NCBI RefSeq assembly: GCF_000308775.1
Contig: NZ_BAGJ01000011.1
Span: 1-64,000 of the forward strand
Reading direction: 5' to 3'
DNA: 64,000 nucleotides
Source: Nocardia testacea NBRC 100365
GTDB lineage: Bacteria; Actinomycetota; Actinomycetes; Mycobacteriales; Mycobacteriaceae
Part shown: piece by piece, positions 25,433 to 35,200 of the stretch
How positions within the stretch are numbered: the stretch's first letter is position 1
How the letters are laid out: every line of letters starts with the position of its first letter
The notes under the pieces: model-generated
What the model was told of the DNA's origin: nothing
Seen by the model: the letters and a program-made list of their open reading frames with translations, nothing else
The model's database searches: none
Made by a program: the position numbers and the translations under genes

Positions 25433-25462
25433 CGGCGGGCACCCGAATTCCGGTGCCCGCCG
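25433..25462 (+). terminator. Stem-loop after the MFS gene
   Basis: Perfect 11-bp stem, CGGCGGGCACC with GGTGCCCGCCG, around an 8-base loop, 23 bases after the MFS stop. It should end the copper-linked transcript. Confidence 0.75.
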
Positions 25463-25600
25463 ATGCGTCGTTCCGCTCAGGGGTGCGAGCAACCGGTGCC
25501 GAGGGTGGCAGTGCCCTGAGGGCGGGAGGAGGAATACGCGCCGACCTGGCGGTTCCCGGGTCCACAGGCCGGGGTGGTCCGTGGACTAGTGTCGGTGCTC

Positions 25601-25987
25601 ATGCTCATTGCTATCGCAGTGTTCGCGGCGCTTTCGGCGCTACTCCATGTCTACATCTGGTACTTGGAGTCGTTCGCGTGGACCGGCGCGGCGCGGGGTG
25701 TGTTCGGTACCAGCGCCGAGGAAGCGGCGGCGACCCGGGAACTGGCCTTCAATCAGGGCTTCTACAACCTTTTCCTGGCGATCATCGCGGTGGTGGGGAT
25801 TGTGGTCGCGACAGCCTGGGATCGAGGTATCGGGGTGGCGCTGGTCTTCGCCGGGACCGGGGCGATGCTGGGTGCCGCGCTGGTGCTGCTGCTCTCGTCG
25901 CCGGACAAGCGCGCGTCGGCGGTAAAGCAGGGGGCGGCGCCGCTGACGACCGTTGCGCTCGGCGTGGTCTGGGCGCTCATCGGGTGA
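25601..25987 (+). CDS. DUF1304 integral membrane protein
   Basis: 128 residues, four membrane helices. Family features visible are LLHVYIWYLESFAW at the end of helix 1, FNQGFYNLFLAI in helix 2 and the final VWALIG. Function unknown for the family. ATG 25601 is used; GTG 25595 is also possible. It converges on the TetR gene with 18 bases between. Confidence 0.8.
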   Translation: MLIAIAVFAALSALLHVYIWYLESFAWTGAARGVFGTSAEEAAATRELAFNQGFYNLFLAIIAVVGIVVATAWDRGIGVALVFAGTGAMLGAALVLLLSSPDKRASAVKQGAAPLTTVALGVVWALIG

Positions 25988-26005
25988 GCGGACGGTCGCG
26001 GCGGG

Positions 26006-26596
26006 TCACGAGTCCTGTGTGGAGCCGGCCTGCTCCAATAGCCGGCTGAGGATTTCCAGCCGGTTTTCGCGCAGCCCCGGGCGTAGGCGTTGGCCGCGTT
26101 CCAGGGTGGCCAGGCCGTGCAATGCGCTCCAGCCGGTTTCGGTGAAGGTTTCCACATCGTGCTCGCCGGCAAAGGGTGCCAGGGCCGCGACCAGCTCGGC
26201 GAACGCGTCGCGCAGGACTTGGGTGGCTTCGGGGCCGAACTTCAGATCGGTGGACATGGCGAACATGGCGTCGTAGACCGCGGGATGCTCGGTGGCGAAT
26301 TCGATGTAGGCGCGGGCGAGGGCCGCCAATGCGGCGGATTCCGATTCGGCGCTGGCCCGGGCGCGGTGCAGGGCCGCGGCGAGTTCGGCGATCCCGTCCT
26401 CGGCGACGGCTGTGACGATGGCGCGTTTTCCGGCGAAATGGCTGTAGAGGACGGGTTGGCTGTATTCGATCCGGTCGGCCAGTTTGCGGACGGTCACCGC
26501 GTCCCAGCCCTCGGTCTCCGCCAGTTCGCGCGCGGTATCGATGATCAGCCGGTGGCGTTCCGCCCGCTCCCGTTCCCGTCTCTTCTGAATACTCAT
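26006..26596 (-). CDS. TetR-family transcriptional regulator
   Basis: 196 residues. The N-terminal helix-turn-helix reads VTVRKLADRIEYSQPVLYSH followed by FAGKRA. The C-terminal half is a helical ligand-binding domain (TetR_C-like, WxxLHGLATLERG). It starts at ATG 26596. Two copies of a TAGC-N3-GCTA palindrome lie in the 87-base gap to the divergent DUF4267 gene, one 10 bases upstream of its own start, so it very likely represses itself and that membrane-protein pair. Confidence 0.88.
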   Translation of the reverse strand: MSIQKRRERERAERHRLIIDTARELAETEGWDAVTVRKLADRIEYSQPVLYSHFAGKRAIVTAVAEDGIAELAAALHRARASAESESAALAALARAYIEFATEHPAVYDAMFAMSTDLKFGPEATQVLRDAFAELVAALAPFAGEHDVETFTETGWSALHGLATLERGQRLRPGLRENRLEILSRLLEQAGSTQDS

Positions 26597-26605
26597 GCTC
26601 GAAAC

Positions 26606-26620
26606 TCTAGCACCGCTAGA
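26606..26620. promoter_or_regulatory. TetR operator copy 1
   Basis: TCTAGCACCGCTAGA: 6-bp arms around a 3-base centre, 10 bases upstream of the TetR start codon. It shares the core TAGCAC(C/T)GCTA with the site at 26658. Confidence 0.65.
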
Positions 26621-26657
26621 CAAGAGAGTCGGGCTGAGTTAATGTTGCTCCATCGAA

Positions 26658-26668
26658 TAGCACTGCTA
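26658..26668. promoter_or_regulatory. TetR operator copy 2
   Basis: TAGCACTGCTA (extended by GA on the right, as in copy 1), centred 50 bases from copy 1 and 16 bases before the DUF4267 ATG. One copy near each divergent start fits coordinated repression. Confidence 0.6.
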
Positions 26669-26683
26669 GATTTCGGAGCAATC

Positions 26684-27091
26684 ATGATCACCACTCGCCG
26701 TATCGCCACCGCACTGTCGCTGATCGGGGCGGCGTTCATCCTCTACATCGGGATCAACTACCTGATCACTCCCGAGTCGATCGCCACCGGATTCGGGCTG
26801 CCCGAGTGGCCGACCGGTGACGCCGCGGCATTCATGAATCTGAAGGGCGTACGCGACACGGTCTGCGGGATCCTCCTCCTCGCGCTGCTGGCGCTCGGGC
26901 AGCGCTTCGCGCTGGGGGTCGTCATGCTCGTCGTCGCGCTGATCCCGATCGGTGATATGGCGACCGTGCTGGCCTACGACGGCTCCGCGGCAGCCGCCTT
27001 CGGGATCCACGGCCTCACGGCACTCCTTGTGGGCATCACCGGGCTGCTTCTCCTCCGCGAGTCCGCGGCATCCGCACCTGCTCCGGCATAA
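26684..27091 (+). CDS. DUF4267 membrane protein
   Basis: 135 residues with four hydrophobic helices. The family signature region is GFGLPEWPTGDAAAFMNLKG followed by VRDTVCGILLLALLALG. Function unknown; genes of this family are commonly next to TetR regulators. ATG 26684 follows GGAG. Confidence 0.8.
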   Translation: MITTRRIATALSLIGAAFILYIGINYLITPESIATGFGLPEWPTGDAAAFMNLKGVRDTVCGILLLALLALGQRFALGVVMLVVALIPIGDMATVLAYDGSAAAAFGIHGLTALLVGITGLLLLRESAASAPAPA

Positions 27092-27144
27092 CTGCCGAAC
27101 ATCGACCACTGCCAGCCGAAATTCGTAAGACTCAGGAGTTCGCC

Positions 27145-27618
27145 ATGTCCGTTTCCATTCAGATCCTCGCCGCCGTCGCGGTTCTCGCCAATGCCGTCGT
27201 CTACGGCACCGATGTACTGGGCGCGCTGGTCATGCGGTCGGTCTATCGCCGGCTCGACGACGCCACCATGACGCTCAGCGCGGGCTGGGGGCATTACTAC
27301 GCGGATTCGCGTATGCCGCCGGTCGGCGTCACCGGAGTGGTGGCGGCGTTGGGGGCAGCGGTCGTCGCCGCCCTGGCCGACGCTACCGGCGCCGCTGTTT
27401 CCGCCGGGCTCGCGGTCCTCGCCCTCGCTATTTGGCTCGTCCTCTATGTGCGGATCGCCAAGCCGATCAACGAGGCGCAGAAGGCCGCCGCTCGCTCCGG
27501 CGTGATCCCGCCGAATGCGCGTGCGCTGCAGGATCGGTGGGACAGCATTCTCTACCCCCGGGTGATCCTGCAGGCTCTTGCTCTGGTCGGGTTGCTCGCC
27601 ACCTTGATCATTGCTTGA
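27145..27618 (+). CDS. DUF1772/anthrone-oxygenase-like membrane protein
   Basis: 157 residues, four membrane helices, with a conserved-looking MRSVYRRLDDATMTLSAGWG segment after helix 1 and a cytoplasmic INEAQKAAARSG loop. Members have been linked to anthrone oxygenation, but the short actinobacterial forms are uncharacterised. It lies 53 bases after the DUF4267 gene, probably in the same TetR-controlled unit. Confidence 0.65.
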   Translation: MSVSIQILAAVAVLANAVVYGTDVLGALVMRSVYRRLDDATMTLSAGWGHYYADSRMPPVGVTGVVAALGAAVVAALADATGAAVSAGLAVLALAIWLVLYVRIAKPINEAQKAAARSGVIPPNARALQDRWDSILYPRVILQALALVGLLATLIIA

Positions 27619-27633
27619 GTGCGACGTTTCCGG

Positions 27634-27666
27634 GTGGCCGGGCGGGACGGATGTCCGCCCGGCCAC
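27634..27666 (+). terminator. Stem-loop after the DUF4267-DUF1772 unit
   Basis: Perfect 12-bp stem, GTGGCCGGGCGG with CCGCCCGGCCAC, around a 9-base loop, 15 bases after the stop codon. Confidence 0.75.
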
Positions 27667-27873
27667 CGCGCCGGCAGGTGGGAGGTTCGCCCGGACCGGT
27701 CACTCGCCCGCCGGCACGATCCGCTCTGGTGCCGGCTCGACAAATTCCCGCATTGGAATAGCCTGCGCGGTGCACAGCGCGTATAGCTGCTGCATATCCG
27801 GTGAGTGCGCGCCGTTTCGCACCGTTGATCAGTGCTGATGGCGAGGCCGGTCGCGAGCTTCGGGGCGCCGGTG

Positions 27874-28794
27874 TCAGAGCACGATGACGTTCTTGCCGCG
27901 GGTATGGCCCGACTGGCCCGCGGCGAAGGCGTCGGCGACTTCCTCCAGGGAGAAGGTCGCCGTGACCGGGACCACGAGGTCGCCCTTGGCGGCGAGGTCG
28001 GCCAAGCGCTGTGTCTGGGTGCCGTCCGGGCGGACCCAGACCGCGTGGCCGCCGTGGTCGGTGACCGAGCCGTCGGCGATCGACGCGTGCCGGCCGTTCT
28101 CGGCGAGGACGGCCAGGGTGGTGTCGAGCTGGCCGCCGACGAAATCGGCCACTGCCTGCACGCCGTCGGGGGCCAGCGCGCGGATACGTTCGACCACGCC
28201 TTCGCCGTAGGCCACCGGTTCGGCACCGAGTTCGCGCAGGAAATCGTGGTTGCGTTCGGAGGCGGTCCCCAGGACGCGGGCGCCGCGCGCCCGGGCGATC
28301 TGGACGCCCAGGCTGCCCACCCCGCCGGCCGCGGCGTGGATGAGCACGGTGTCCTCACCGGTGACCCCGAGGAGATCGAGGGTGCGCAGGGCGGTACCGC
28401 CGGCCAGGGGCAGCGCCCCGGCCTGCTCCCAGGGCAGGTCCGCCGGTTTGCGGGCCACACGGGCCGCCGGGACGGCGACCAGTTCGGCGAAGGTGCCGTC
28501 TTGCAGGACGTCTTTTCGGGCGTAGGCCAGTACTTCGTCACCGACCTCGAACTCCGGGGTGTCGGTGCCCTTCTCGACCACGATCCCGGCGACATCCCAG
28601 CCCGGGATCACCGGGAAGATCGCATCGATCAGGCCGTCCAGCGCACCCGACATGAGCTTCCAGTCGACCGGATTCACCCCGGCCGCGCGCACCTCGATCA
28701 GTACCGACCCGGGAAAGACCTTGGGTTTCGGCAGGTCACGTACCCGGATATCGCTGTTGTCGGTGGTGTACCGGTCGTAGGTCGCTGCGCGCAT
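27874..28794 (-). CDS. NADP-dependent oxidoreductase, quinone reductase-like MDR family
   Basis: 306 residues of the medium-chain dehydrogenase superfamily without catalytic zinc. The N-terminal GroES-like domain has AAGVNPVDWKLMSG and VIPGWDVAGIVVEKG. The Rossmann domain has the nucleotide site AAAGGVGSLGVQIARARGA. It reduces quinones or enones with NADPH; exact substrate not readable. ATG 28794. The reading frame to the C terminus (HTRGKNVIVL) is complete. Confidence 0.87.
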   Translation of the reverse strand: MRAATYDRYTTDNSDIRVRDLPKPKVFPGSVLIEVRAAGVNPVDWKLMSGALDGLIDAIFPVIPGWDVAGIVVEKGTDTPEFEVGDEVLAYARKDVLQDGTFAELVAVPAARVARKPADLPWEQAGALPLAGGTALRTLDLLGVTGEDTVLIHAAAGGVGSLGVQIARARGARVLGTASERNHDFLRELGAEPVAYGEGVVERIRALAPDGVQAVADFVGGQLDTTLAVLAENGRHASIADGSVTDHGGHAVWVRPDGTQTQRLADLAAKGDLVVPVTATFSLEEVADAFAAGQSGHTRGKNVIVL

Positions 28795-28935
28795 AGTCCA
28801 GTCCTATCGGTTGCGGTCGTCATTGCGTGCAACGACGCGCCGCAAGCGATATTCCGGGGTCCGCGCGGCGGCGACCGGCCGGTGCGGAGGGTCCGCCGAG
28901 CCGGGCGACGCTGACCGGACTCGGGGACTTCCCGC

Positions 28936-29988
28936 TCAGCCCGCGGCCGCCGACCGGGGGCTGGTGCGGTTCAGGATGGCGGTCAGTTCATTGTTGAAAT
29001 GGTCGATCCGCTCGATATTGCCCAGGTGGCCGGTGGGCCAGACCTGATAGTCGGGCCGGTGACCGGCCTCGACCATGGTGTCGGCGATGAGGCGCGACAT
29101 CCGTTCGGGAAGCAGGCGGTCGTAACGGCCGGCGATGATCGTGGTGGGCACGGTCAGATTCGCCGCGGCCGCACCCAACTGCAGATCCGCCAGGATCGCG
29201 GCATGCCGGCCGCGGGCCAGCGGACGGCACGAACGCACGATGTTCAGGGCGAATTCGGCCTGCTCGGTGGTGGCGCCGCGGGCCATGATGCGTTCTTTCA
29301 GAATCTCGCGGGCCGCCCAGCCGCCGGGCAACGGGAGGGGGGTGGTGAGCAGGGACTCCGCGACGATCATCGGCAGCCGGATCGGCGAACCGAGCAGGCT
29401 CAACGGCTGTTTTCCCAGGCTGATCGGCTTGTTCAGCAGCGGCAGCAGATCGGTGTCGTAGCGGATATTGCCCGAGGTGGTGTTGGCCAGCACGACCGCC
29501 CGGGCCCGCCGTTGGACCTGCTGCGGATGGCGGGCGGCCCAGGCCTGGAGGGTGATACCGCCCATGCTGTGCCCTACCAGCAGGGCCTGCTGCCCCGGCC
29601 GCAGGGTCGCGTCCAGGACAGCGGCGAGATCGTCGGCGAGGGTGCGGTCGCCCAGCGGGGACCGGCCGAGGGTGCTGTCGCCGTGGCCGCGCTGGTCGTA
29701 GGCGATCACGCGGTAGCGATCGGCGAAGGCGTTGATCTGGGGGTGCCAGTACTCGATACAACAGCTCCAGCCGTGGATGAGCACGATCGGCTCGGCATCG
29801 GCGGGACCGTAGGAGTGCACGCGCAGGCGGGCGCCGTCGACAGTGGTGACGGGAACGATCTCGGGATGGGCGGCCGGCGCGTTGTAGTGGGCCGTTCGGA
29901 ATCGGCGCGCGCGCAACGCTGCTCGGTACGGGGCGGTCAGAGCGCCTTGATGCGCCTGCGACAGCGCGGTTATCGATTTCACCAGCAT
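28936..29988 (-). CDS. Alpha/beta hydrolase
   Basis: 350 residues. The oxyanion hole HGWSC, the nucleophile elbow GHSMGG (Ser), an acid in IAGRYDRLLP and the catalytic His in WPTGHLGNIE are present in the usual order, with a helical cap between. ATG 29988 with AGGAG upstream is chosen over a 43-codon extension. The N-terminal 60 residues (RRFRTAHYNAPAAHPEIV) are typical of nocardial and mycobacterial ester or lipid hydrolases. Substrate unknown. Confidence 0.85.
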   Translation of the reverse strand: MLVKSITALSQAHQGALTAPYRAALRARRFRTAHYNAPAAHPEIVPVTTVDGARLRVHSYGPADAEPIVLIHGWSCCIEYWHPQINAFADRYRVIAYDQRGHGDSTLGRSPLGDRTLADDLAAVLDATLRPGQQALLVGHSMGGITLQAWAARHPQQVQRRARAVVLANTTSGNIRYDTDLLPLLNKPISLGKQPLSLLGSPIRLPMIVAESLLTTPLPLPGGWAAREILKERIMARGATTEQAEFALNIVRSCRPLARGRHAAILADLQLGAAAANLTVPTTIIAGRYDRLLPERMSRLIADTMVEAGHRPDYQVWPTGHLGNIERIDHFNNELTAILNRTSPRSAAAG

Positions 29989-30243
29989 CAGAACACTCCT
30001 TTGTGCCTGCTGACACGGTAACTCTGCAAGCTGGGTGCTTACAAGAGCAAGCGCCGTTCCGGTTCTCCTCATCCGGGATGTTGTCGATGTCCCGAATATC
30101 GGTGCGGCGCGGGGCACTGTTAGCTACATACTGCCCATTCGGCGGGGGTTCTATGCCTGTTCGATGCAGCCGCCGCCGGTTTCGATGCAACCGGAGCAAG
30201 CACCTCCGGTGGTTGTGGCGTCAACCTGCGAACCGCGACTACC

Positions 30244-30741
30244 GTGAAGGTCGTGAACGACTCGGACGCAGCCGGCCCGCGTGAGCTGATGGGCCCAGGG
30301 GTTCCGGAAGCGGCCGGGCCCGACAATGGTGCCGGGTTGTCCGGGTGGCGTGGACTGTTGCTGCCCGGCGCGGCGGCGGCCGCCGCCGCGGCGGCGGTGC
30401 TGTTGCTGCACGTCCGCGACCCGCATATCGAGGGCTCGTACGGGCTGTGCCCGGTCTATGCCCTGTTCGGTGTGTACTGCCCGGGTTGCGGGGGTATGCG
30501 CGCAGTACACAACCTGACCGAGGGACATATCGTCGATTCCCTGCACAGCAACCTGCTGGCGCTGCCGGTGCTGACGCTCTACGCGTTGTGGGTGGGTGAT
30601 TGGGCGATCCGCGGGTGGCGCGGCGATGGACCGCGGCTGCCGGGGATCAGCAGCCTCACTATGTGGGTGCTGCTCGGCTCGATCGCCGTCTACACGGTGG
30701 TGCGCAATACCCCCTGGGGCACCTGGCTGACGCCGGTCTGA
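30244..30741 (+). CDS. DUF2752 membrane protein
   Basis: 165 residues, GTG start, three membrane helices. The DUF2752 hallmark GVYCPGCGGMRAVHNLTEG (two Cys in CPGCG, then Arg) is present. The family is widespread and uncharacterised. It is followed 15 bases later by a small gene on the same strand. Confidence 0.85.
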   Translation: MKVVNDSDAAGPRELMGPGVPEAAGPDNGAGLSGWRGLLLPGAAAAAAAAAVLLLHVRDPHIEGSYGLCPVYALFGVYCPGCGGMRAVHNLTEGHIVDSLHSNLLALPVLTLYALWVGDWAIRGWRGDGPRLPGISSLTMWVLLGSIAVYTVVRNTPWGTWLTPV

Positions 30742-30756
30742 CAGGACGAGGTTCGA

Positions 30757-30945
30757 ATGCACGATTCACTCAAGGACCGGGTCCGCGACAAACTGCGGCG
30801 ACAACTGACCGAGGACGGCCCGGAGGGTGCCGAACCGGAGGACCCACGGCTCATCTCGGTGGTCTCCGACCTCGAGGCATTGAACAGCGTCGCCGAGGAC
30901 GATCCGCTCGTCGAACAGCTCGCGGGCCGCTACCTCGTATTCTGA
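30757..30945 (+). CDS. Small acidic hypothetical protein
   Basis: 62 residues with an AGGACGAGG ribosome binding site before ATG 30757. The sequence is helical and charged (SLKDRVRDKLRRQLTEDG, then SVVSDLEALNSVAEDD). It follows DUF2752 by 15 bases and overlaps the end of the convergent peptidase gene by 16 bases. No family recognised. Confidence 0.6.
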   Translation: MHDSLKDRVRDKLRRQLTEDGPEGAEPEDPRLISVVSDLEALNSVAEDDPLVEQLAGRYLVF

Positions 30946-32285
30946 CCCGCGCTCCCGCCGAACGGCGGCAGCTGCGGTAGCGGTTCGGCATAGAGCCATT
31001 CCTGCCACAGTGGCTGCAGGGGCGTCACGCTGTAGTGGCCGACCAGATCGGTGAACTCCTCGGTGGAGACCGAACCGTGCCGGTGGCGGGCGGTCCAGTC
31101 GCGGATGAGCCGGAAGAACGCGGTATCACCCAACTCCAGCCGCAGTGCGTGGAGAGTGAGGGCGCCGCGTTTGTAGACCCGGTCGTCGAACATCAGCTCG
31201 GGCCCCGGATCACCGACCACGATGTTCTGCGGTTCCCGGCGCAGGGTGTGCCAGGCCGCGCGGGCGAGCTGGTCGGCGCTGGGCCCGTGCGCGGCCTCCG
31301 ACCAGATCCACTCCGCGTAGCAGGCGAAACCCTCGTGCAACCAGATATCGCACCAATGCTGGATGGTGAGGCTGTTGCCGAACCACTGATGGGCGAGCTC
31401 GTGCGCGACCAGGCGTTCGGCGCCGCGGCGACCGTCGCAGTGATTGGCGCCGAAGACGGAGATGCCCTGGGCCTCGATCGGGATCTCGAGTTCGTCCTCG
31501 GTGACCACGACCGAATAGCTCCGGAACGGATACGGGCCGAACAGCTCGCTGAACACCGACATCATCTCGGGTTGCCGGGCGAAATCGTGGTCGAAGGCCG
31601 CGCGTAGCGATGTCGGGATCACGGCATGGATCGGGACGGGCGTGCGCCGGTCGGTGAGCTGATGTCTGCGGTAGCGTCCGATCTGCACGGTGGCCAGATA
31701 GCTCGCCATCGGCTCGGTCTGTTCGTAGACCCACGTGGTCTGACCGGCTTTGACCTGCTTACCGACCAGCTCGCCGTTGGCGAGGGTGAAGTACGGGGTG
31801 TCGGTGGTGATCGAGATCCGGTAGCTCGCCTTGGAGCTGGGATGGTCGTCGCAGGGGAACCAGGACGCGGCGCCGTTGGGCTGGCTGGCCACCAGCGACC
31901 CCTCGGTCAGTTCCTCCCAGCCGACCTCGCCCCAGGGCCCGCGCACCGGTTTCGGGGCGCCCGCGTACTGCACGACCAGTTGCAGGATCCCGCCTGCCGG
32001 TATCCGCTCGCGCGGGGTGACGGTGAGTTTGCCGCGCTGATGGGTGTACTTACCGGCTTTGCCGCCGTTTACCAGTACCTTCGACACCGCCAGGGCCTGG
32101 GACAGGTCGAGGGAGAAGCGGGGGCGTTCGGCGGTGGTGACGGCGGTGATGACCGCTCGCCCGGCGAGCCGGTTACTGGCCACCTTGTAATTCAGGTCCA
32201 GTTCGTATCGCGATACCCGATAGCCCCGGTTCCCGTTCTGAGGGAGGTAGTCGTCGATGGGGGCGTCATAGAACCTGCTCCCCAT
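30930..32285 (-). CDS. M1-family metallopeptidase
   Basis: 451-residue zinc aminopeptidase-like protein. Zinc motif HELAHQWFGN (HExxH) is followed 18 residues on by a Glu in HEGFACYAEW, and the substrate-binding region is DDHPSSKASYRIS. There is no signal peptide. Its ATG (32285) overlaps the stop of the synthetase gene upstream by one base, so the two proteins should be made together. The function of this pairing is not established; trimming of an amino acid-containing product is possible. Confidence 0.87.
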   Translation of the reverse strand: MGSRFYDAPIDDYLPQNGNRGYRVSRYELDLNYKVASNRLAGRAVITAVTTAERPRFSLDLSQALAVSKVLVNGGKAGKYTHQRGKLTVTPRERIPAGGILQLVVQYAGAPKPVRGPWGEVGWEELTEGSLVASQPNGAASWFPCDDHPSSKASYRISITTDTPYFTLANGELVGKQVKAGQTTWVYEQTEPMASYLATVQIGRYRRHQLTDRRTPVPIHAVIPTSLRAAFDHDFARQPEMMSVFSELFGPYPFRSYSVVVTEDELEIPIEAQGISVFGANHCDGRRGAERLVAHELAHQWFGNSLTIQHWCDIWLHEGFACYAEWIWSEAAHGPSADQLARAAWHTLRREPQNIVVGDPGPELMFDDRVYKRGALTLHALRLELGDTAFFRLIRDWTARHRHGSVSTEEFTDLVGHYSVTPLQPLWQEWLYAEPLPQLPPFGGSAGQNTR

Positions 32286-35200
32286 CAGCTGTCCGCGTCC
32301 TCGTCGGCCGGATCGGATTCGAGGTCGGTCGCCGGGCCGGCCCAGGGGGCGATGGGGTTCCCCCACCATCTGGTGGAGGCCGGGACGGTGTCGCCGCGCA
32401 TCACCAGCGAGGCCGGGCCGATGGTGGCGCCCGCGCCGAGGGTCGCGGCGGGCAGGGCGACGCAGTGCGGCCCGAGGGTGGCGCCGGCCTCCAGAGTCAC
32501 GGTGTCCATGGCCATGATGCGGTCGTGGAACAGGTGGGTCTGCACCACGCAGCCGCGTTCCACGGTCGCGCCGTCACCGAGTGTCACCAGGTCCGCCTCC
32601 GGAAGCCAATAGGATTCGCACCATACCCCGGTGCCGATCTTCGCGCCGAGCGCGCGCAGCCAGAGATTCAGTACGGGCGTACCGGTTGCCGCACGGGCGA
32701 ACCAGGGCGCCGCGACGGTCTCCACGAACGCGTCCGACACCTCGTTACGCCAGACGAACGAACTCCACAGCGGATGCTCATCGGCCCGGATCCGCCCGAC
32801 CAGCACCCATTTCGCGGTGACCGCGCTCGCGCAGGCCACCGCGCCCGCGACCATGAGCACCACCCCGGACAGCAGCGCCGCCACCGGATAGCCGAAACGA
32901 TCGGCCAGCCGGGCCAGCACCAACAGGACTCCGAGACCGATGGCGAAGGTCACCACGACCGCGGCGAGCCGGCAGGTCTCGAAGGCGCCCCGGAACACGC
33001 GCAGCCGCAGCGGCGGGTCGAAGGTGCGGTCGGTATCGGCGGTCCCCGCGGCCCGGCGCAACCGGACCGGCGGGCTGCCCAGCCACGACGAGCCGGCCTT
33101 CGCCTTGGTCGGCGCCGCCGACAGCACCGCGACCAGTCCGTTCTTCGGAACCCGCCGGCCGGGTGCGGCCATTCCGGAGTTGCCGAGGAACGCGCGTTTG
33201 CCCACCTTCGCCTCGCCGATGTGCAGCCAGCCGCCACCGAGCTCGTAACCGGCGACCATGGTGTCGTCGGCGAGGAAGGCGCCGTCGGCGACGGTGGTGA
33301 ACTTGGGTAGCAGCAGCACCGTGGAGGCTTCGACCCGTTTGCCCACTTTCGCGCCCAGCAGCCGTAACCAGATCGGGGTGAGCAGCGAGGCGTAGAGGGG
33401 GAACAGGAAGGTGCGGGCCGAGTCCAGCAGGCGTTCGGTGGCCCAGACCTGCCAGCCGACCCGGCTGCGCACCGGATGGTAACCCTCGGTGAGTCCGATA
33501 CTGAGCAGCCGGACCGCGACGACCGTCGCGACCGCATAGACCACCAGGCTGAAGCCGGTGGCGACCGGTAGCCACAGGAAGGCGGGCAGCAGGGCGTCCG
33601 CGAAATCCGCGGTGTCCCGAATACCCCAGGCGATCACGGCCAGACCCGCCGCGAGCCCGAACAGCGGCAGTGCCCCCAGCCCCAGCGAACCGACGCCGAA
33701 GGCCAGCACCCAGTGCACCGCCCGCTCCGGTGTCTCCGCGGGCCAGCGGTGCCGGGCCTTCCCGACCTTCACCGCCGGTGAACCCGCCCATTCCTGACCG
33801 GCCTTCACCTTGCCGGACACCGCCGAGCCCGCCGCGATCACCGCGTCGCGGCCGATCCGCGTACCGGGCAGCAGCACCGACCGGGCGCCCACCACCGCGC
33901 CCCGGCCGACCACGACCGAGCCGATGTGCACGGTATCGCCGTCGATCCAGTACCCGGACAGGTCGACCTCGGGTTCGACACTGCAGCCGTCACGTAGTTC
34001 GAGCATGCCGGTCACCGGCGGCAGCGTGTGCAGATCCACGCCTCTGCCCACCTTCGCGCCGAGGGCGCGCGCGAACGGCACCATCCACGGTGCTCCGGAA
34101 AGGTTCTCCGCCCCGCTGGCCTCCGACAGCCGCACCGCGGCCCACAGCCGCAGGTGTACCGAACCGCCGCGTGGGTAGCTGCCCGGTCGCACTCCCGCCA
34201 GCAGGGTCCGGGCGCCCATCACGCAGATCGCCATCCGGCCGAGCGGGGTGATGAAGACCAGGAACAACAGTGCGGTCCACCACCACGACAGGCGCGGCAG
34301 CCAGGGCAGCACCTCGAACCATCCCGCCACTCCGGAGGCCACGGCCAGCCAGGTGACCCATTGCAGGCCGGTCAGCGTCGTCAGGGCGATGGTGGCCAGC
34401 ACCTGGATCCCCTGCGCGGCCGGCGGGGTGGGGCGGACCTCGCGTGCCTCGGTGACAGCGGCCGGGCCGCTCTGCTCGAGTAGCTCGGTGAGCGCGCCGA
34501 GGCGGGGGTGGTCGTACACATCGGCCACCGTGACCCGCGGGTATCGCGCCCGCAGTCCGGTGACCAGCTGCGCCGCCGACAGCGAACCACCGCCGAGTGC
34601 GAAGAAATCGGCATCGGCGCCGGTGATCTCGGCGCCGAGTACGTCGGTCCACAGTTGCGCGACCCAGGCTGCGGTGCCGGTGAGCCCGTGATCGGTTCCA
34701 CCGGCGGCGTCGGCGAGAGGCCAGGGCAGCGCGTCCCGGTCGACCTTGCCCGAGGTGCGGGTCGGCAATTCCGGGACGACCACCAGCCGGGGGATCAGCG
34801 GCGCCGGGAGCTGTCCGGCGAGCCGGGCGCGCGCGGCGGTGAGGTCGTAGTCCTCGGTGACACCGGTGAGGTATCCGATCAGCACCTGCGCACCGGTCGC
34901 CGTGGCCCGGACCGCGGCGGCCGCGCCGCCGACTCCCGGCAGGTGCTGGAGCGCGTTGTCGATCTCGCCGAGTTCGATCCGGCGGCCGCCGATCTTGACC
35001 TGGTCGTCGGCCCGGCCGAGGAAGATCAGCCCGGCCTCTTCGTTGCGCACCAGGTCGCCGCTGCGGTAGGCGCGGTCCCAGCCCAGCGTGGGCAGGGGCG
35101 CGTACTTCTCGGCATCCTTCGCTGGGTCGAGGTAGCGGGCCAGCCCGACCCCGCCGATCACCAGTTCCCCGGTCTCGCCTTCGCCGACCGGTTCGCCGTC

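Noticed and set aside
29989..30243. Overlapping plus-strand frames (30003-30284, 30035-30247) before DUF2752
   Set aside because: They overlap each other and the DUF2752 start region and resemble non-coding sequence.
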